Part shown: piece by piece, positions 6,045-8,087 of the stretch
How the letters are laid out: every line of letters begins with the position of its first letter
Numbering within the stretch: the first letter of the stretch is position 1
From: an uncultured Clostridium sp.
Lineage (GTDB): Bacteria > Bacillota > Clostridia > Clostridiales > Clostridiaceae
Direction: 5' to 3'
Assembly: GCA_934777095.1 (NCBI GenBank)
Contig: CAKVNP010000079.1
Location: 1-8,087 of the forward strand
DNA: 8,087 nt
Notes under the pieces: generated by a model
What the model was told of the DNA's origin: nothing
The model's database searches: none
Seen by the model: only the letters and a program-made list of their open reading frames with translations
Made by a program: the position numbers and the translations under genes

Positions 6045-7106
6045 TCAGCTTATTTTTTTATTTTTCTTATTCTTTTCTTTAGGAACTTCTTTTAAATTTT
6101 CTTTTGGCTTTTCTTTTGGATTATATTTTTCTCTAATTATTTCTTCTATTTCCTTTGCCATTTCAGGATTATCTTTTAGGAATATCTTTGCATTTTCCCT
6201 TCCTTGACCAATTCTAATATCTTTATAATTAAACCACGCACCGCTCTTTGCTACTATTCCATTATCAATACCTACATCAATTAAGCATCCCTCTTTTGAG
6301 ATTCCCTCATTATACATAATATCGAATTCTGCTGTTTTAAATGGCGGTGCCACCTTATTCTTTGTTACTTTTACTCTTGTTCTGCTGCCAATAACCTGCT
6401 CTCCATTTTTTATATTATCAATTTTTCTTATATCCATTCTAATGGAGGCGTAAAATTTTAAAGCTCTACCCCCAGCAGTAGTTTCCGGATTTCCAAACAA
6501 CACACCTATTTTTTCTCTTAATTGATTTATAAATATTACAACACATTTTGATTTGCTTATAGCAGCAGCTAATTTTCTTAATGCCTGTGACATCAACCTG
6601 GCCTGCAGCCCAACATGTGAATCTCCCATTTCACCTTCAATTTCTGCCTTTGGCACAAGTGCAGCTACGGAATCAACTATAATTACATCTATGGCATTTG
6701 ATCTTACAAGTGATTCTGTAATTTCTAGAGCTTGCTCACCTGTATCTGGCTGGCTTACTATTAAATTATCAGTATCAACTCCTATCTTTTTTGCATAGAT
6801 AGGATCTAATGCATGTTCTGCATCAATAAAAGCTGCTGCCCCTCCTAATCTTTGTGCTTGTGCTGCTATACTCAGTGCAATAGTGGTTTTTCCTGATGAT
6901 TCTGGTCCATATACTTCTACTATTCTTCCTCTAGGAACACCACCTATCCCTAATGCTATATCTAATGGAATGGCCCCTGTTGAAATAGCTTCAATGTCCA
7001 TGGATGTATCTGCACCCAGTCTTACAATTGAACCCTTGCCAAATTGTTTCTCTATCTGTTTCATTACCACTTCTAAAGCTTTTAGTTTATTTTCATCAAT
7101 ACTCAT
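6045..7106 (-). CDS. recA: Recombinase RecA with Lys-rich C-terminal tail
   Basis: The DNA strand-exchange ATPase that forms filaments on single-stranded DNA and triggers LexA cleavage. All 353 residues read without interruption. Walker A is GPESSGKT (67-74), the catalytic Glu97 lies in DAEHALDP, Walker B is VIIVDS (141-146), loop L1 is [12 protein letters not shown] (155-166), and L2 includes Gln195 and [18 protein letters not shown] (204-221). The core looks fully functional. The tail is odd: residues 330-353 contain ten Lys and four Glu, built from PKEK-type tetrapeptide repeats, where many RecA proteins have an acidic tail. ATG 7106 follows GGAGATGA. No GAAC-N4-GTTC LexA site was seen in the 330 bases upstream. 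The nearest promoter is at 7331-7339, in front of a gene remnant. No rny or cinA neighbour is present, so a second recA copy or a relocated one cannot be excluded. Confidence 0.96.
   Translation of the reverse strand: MSIDENKLKALEVVMKQIEKQFGKGSIVRLGADTSMDIEAISTGAIPLDIALGIGGVPRGRIVEVYGPESSGKTTIALSIAAQAQRLGGAAAFIDAEHALDPIYAKKIGVDTDNLIVSQPDTGEQALEITESLVRSNAIDVIIVDSVAALVPKAEIEGEMGDSHVGLQARLMSQALRKLAAAISKSKCVVIFINQLREKIGVLFGNPETTAGGRALKFYASIRMDIRKIDNIKNGEQVIGSRTRVKVTKNKVAPPFKTAEFDIMYNEGISKEGCLIDVGIDNGIVAKSGAWFNYKDIRIGQGRENAKIFLKDNPEMAKEIEEIIREKYNPKEKPKENLKEVPKEKNKKNKKIS
6072..6119 (-). repeat. Four 12-base direct repeats encoding the RecA tail
   Basis: Residues 330-345 read [16 protein letters not shown]. 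At DNA level the first two units, CCAAAAGAAAAG and CCAAAAGAAAAT, differ by one base and the others are more diverged. Such arrays can change copy number by slippage. Confidence 0.75.
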
Positions 7107-7180
7107 TTTTATATCATCTCCATTTTTATTCTAAAAAAATACGCTATACTTTCGGACAAGTGGTATGACATTAGTACGAC

Positions 7181-7293
7181 GTATTTACTTAATTTAGGAA
7201 TAGATAGATTGTATACTGCTCTAATTTCTCACTTAAATCCTGCGATATCTGTAAACTGTTACCTGTACCTATAAAATAATATATCGTATTCAT
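7181..7293 (-). pseudogene. Remnant of an EFR1-type / flavodoxin-like gene
   Basis: A ribosome binding site (GGAGGTG) is followed by ATG 7293 and a 34-codon frame opening MNTIYYFIGTGNSLQIS, stopping at 7189. YYF-x-GTGNSL is the FMN-binding phosphate loop found at the N-terminus of clostridial EFR1 family ferredoxins and flavodoxin-like proteins (usual YYFSGTGNS). The following SEKLEQYTIY matches the first helix and strand region. Shifting frame near 7201 continues as IPKLSKY (to 7181), like the SIPKL seen in such proteins, so a frameshift near 7200 is likely. Nothing recognisable follows, and recA begins 75 bases further on. A normal family member has about 180-260 residues, so this is a decayed fragment. 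Its promoter (7331-7339) appears to serve recA now. A functional 34-residue peptide is less likely but not excluded. Confidence 0.65.
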
Positions 7294-7330
7294 TTTTCGC
7301 ACCTCCGTACTAACAGAATTACTTTTCTTA

Positions 7331-7339
7331 ATTATACCA
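7331..7339 (-). promoter_or_regulatory. Extended -10 promoter upstream of the flavodoxin remnant and recA
   Basis: The minus strand reads TGGTATAAT with a perfect -10 (7336-7331). The -35 is poor. It is the best promoter seen ahead of recA. It lies inside one arm of the inverted repeat at 7157-7343. Confidence 0.6.
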
Positions 7340-7432
7340 CTTGGAAACTTTATGGAGTGCTTTTTAAAATTATTTTACATATATTGAAAGATTATTTTTT
7401 TACCTCTAATAATATATTTTATTTAGTAACGT

Positions 7433-7468
7433 AAAAAATAGTAGCAACTTATTATAAATTGCTACTAT
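7433..7468 (-). terminator. Intrinsic terminator of the fasciclin gene
   Basis: ATAGTAGCAA (7468-7459 read on minus) and TTGCTACTAT (7447-7438) form a perfect 10-bp stem with an 11-base loop, followed by T residues to 7433. It lies about 25 bases after the stop codon. Confidence 0.88.
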
Positions 7469-7492
7469 CTTTTTATGTACTATTTCTATTCC

Positions 7493-7993
7493 CTAAAGCT
7501 TATTACTTACCTCATTAGGAATTAATACTGTATCAATAACATGAATCACACCATTACTAGCTTTAATATCAGTGATAATTACCTTAGCTCCATTAATAAA
7601 AACATCTCCACCTTTAACACTAATATCGACTTTTCCACCACTTGCCTGAGTTAATTGTTTCCCATTTAGTGCTTTAACGTCATTAGAACTTAAATTACCT
7701 TCAGTTACATGATAAAGTAAAATCTGCTTTAACATATCTTTATTTTCAGGTTTTAACAGAGTATCTACTGTTTCTTGTGATAAATTCTTAAATGCAGTAT
7801 CTGTAGGAGCAAATACAGTATATGGTCCCTTTCCTTTTAGTGTATTTACTAAATCCGCTGCTTGTAAAGCTTTTACTAAAATAGTAAATCTTCCATCACC
7901 ACTTGCTATAGCAACTATATCTTTATCTTCCTTTAAAGATGTAGTGTTATCTGCAAATACATTTGATGTAGGTACTATTAAGATTGTAATCAT
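7493..7993 (-). CDS. Secreted fasciclin (FAS1) domain protein, 5' end altered
   Basis: A single FAS1 domain, an extracellular fold linked to adhesion and surface interactions; its ligand is unknown. Motifs: YTVFAPTDTAF (residues 58-68, H1 region), LLYHVTEG (92-99, YH region) and NGVIHVIDTVLIP (147-159, H2 region). The domain is complete. The N-terminus reads MITILIVPTSNVFA, the last part of a signal peptide with cleavage likely after Ala14; no charged n-region is encoded. In frame upstream the sequence continues EYAGCLSIVL to a TAA without any ATG, GTG or TTG, and ATG 7993 lacks a ribosome binding site. That missing piece looks like the rest of the same signal peptide. I infer that the true start was lost when a MATE gene fragment was joined upstream. 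Export may be impaired. A terminator follows at 7433-7468. Confidence 0.85.
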   Translation of the reverse strand: MITILIVPTSNVFADNTTSLKEDKDIVAIASGDGRFTILVKALQAADLVNTLKGKGPYTVFAPTDTAFKNLSQETVDTLLKPENKDMLKQILLYHVTEGNLSSNDVKALNGKQLTQASGGKVDISVKGGDVFINGAKVIITDIKASNGVIHVIDTVLIPNEVSNKL

Positions 7994-7998
7994 TAATA

Positions 7999-8087
7999 CT
8001 ATTGATAAACATCCAGCATATTCTTACTGTTCTTTGCTCCAAAATTGAAACTTATCAATGGCTGCGCACCAAAAGTTAATCCTAAAA
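7999..8087 (-). pseudogene. Fragment of a MATE-family efflux transporter gene (partial at window edge)
   Basis: Upstream of the fasciclin gene, a frame entering from the window edge reads LGLTFGAQPLISFNFGAKNS and then a few unrelated residues to a stop at 7999. The (Q)GAQPLISFNFGAKN segment is characteristic of MATE multidrug exporters, where it lies in mid-protein, followed by well over 100 more residues. Here it is cut off at about 8025 and runs into the signal peptide region of the fasciclin gene in another frame. Whether the 5' part of the MATE gene is intact lies outside the window. Confidence 0.65.

Larger units (their letters stand above)
7157..7343. repeat. Interrupted inverted repeat flanking the flavodoxin remnant
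   Basis: CAAGTGGTAT (7157-7166) is inverted as ATACCACTTG (7334-7343), and TTAGTACG (7171-7178) is inverted as CGTACTAA (7306-7313). The two blocks are collinear, separated by four bases in one arm and 20 in the other. The right arm spans the -10 promoter and abuts the ribosome binding site of the remnant; in the left arm the -10 is lost (TATGAC). Confidence 0.6.

Noticed and set aside
6553..7134. Two plus-strand open frames opposite recA
   Set aside because: They are complementary-strand shadows of recA with no ribosome binding site or family signature.
7157..7343. Full insertion sequence or transposon
   Set aside because: No transposase frame, no target duplication seen, and the arms are short and imperfect.
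1..8087. CRISPR array, tRNA or rRNA gene, prophage module
   Set aside because: No regular spaced repeats, no cloverleaf or rRNA sequence, and no phage-type genes were seen.

Overview
The window is strongly A+T-rich, with A/T-ending codons, purine-rich GGAGG-type ribosome binding sites, a tryptophan T-box leader and proteins that read like those of Clostridium sensu stricto. I infer a clostridial chromosome segment; the species cannot be fixed from sequence reading alone.

Layout, left to right. Positions 1-649 (minus) hold the N-terminal 216 residues of an ABC-2-type ATP-binding protein that runs off the window edge, with a good promoter at 690-718. Next (minus) is a radical SAM protein of the SplB/COG1533 group, 757-1626. 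Its start is best placed at 1626, because the longer GTG reading begins inside the terminator hairpin of the next gene. That gene is trpP, a tryptophan transporter (1754-2308, minus). It is preceded by a complete Trp T-box leader (about 2404-2694) with a UGG specifier, the T-box sequence, a terminator and a consensus promoter. A perfect 12-nt anti-Shine-Dalgarno match between the T-box terminator and trpP drives only two tiny overlapping reading frames.

Positions 2746-4785 (minus) encode a soluble PAS-GAF-PAS histidine kinase with no response regulator in the window. A 393-base divergent intergenic region separates it from a plus-strand lipoprotein with a C39-like papain-fold peptidase domain (5179-5997). 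That gene converges on recA (6045-7106, minus), and the two share one strong bidirectional terminator.

The right end is scrambled. Upstream of recA lies the start of an EFR1/flavodoxin-like gene with an intact promoter, RBS and FMN-loop motif but a frameshift and truncation, flanked by an inverted repeat that contains its promoter. Beyond it is a secreted fasciclin (FAS1) protein gene whose upstream part, including the normal start of its signal peptide, has been replaced by a fragment of a MATE-family transporter gene. I infer at least two rearrangement junctions in the last kilobase.

Functionally the genes do not form one pathway: tryptophan uptake with its RNA switch, a sensor kinase beside an exported peptidase, and recombination repair. 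The points most worth following are the remnant and inverted repeat in front of recA, the basic repeat tail of this RecA, the cryptic mini-ORFs in the trpP leader, and the kinase/peptidase divergent pair. I did not find convincing evidence of a wholly new defence or mobile system.
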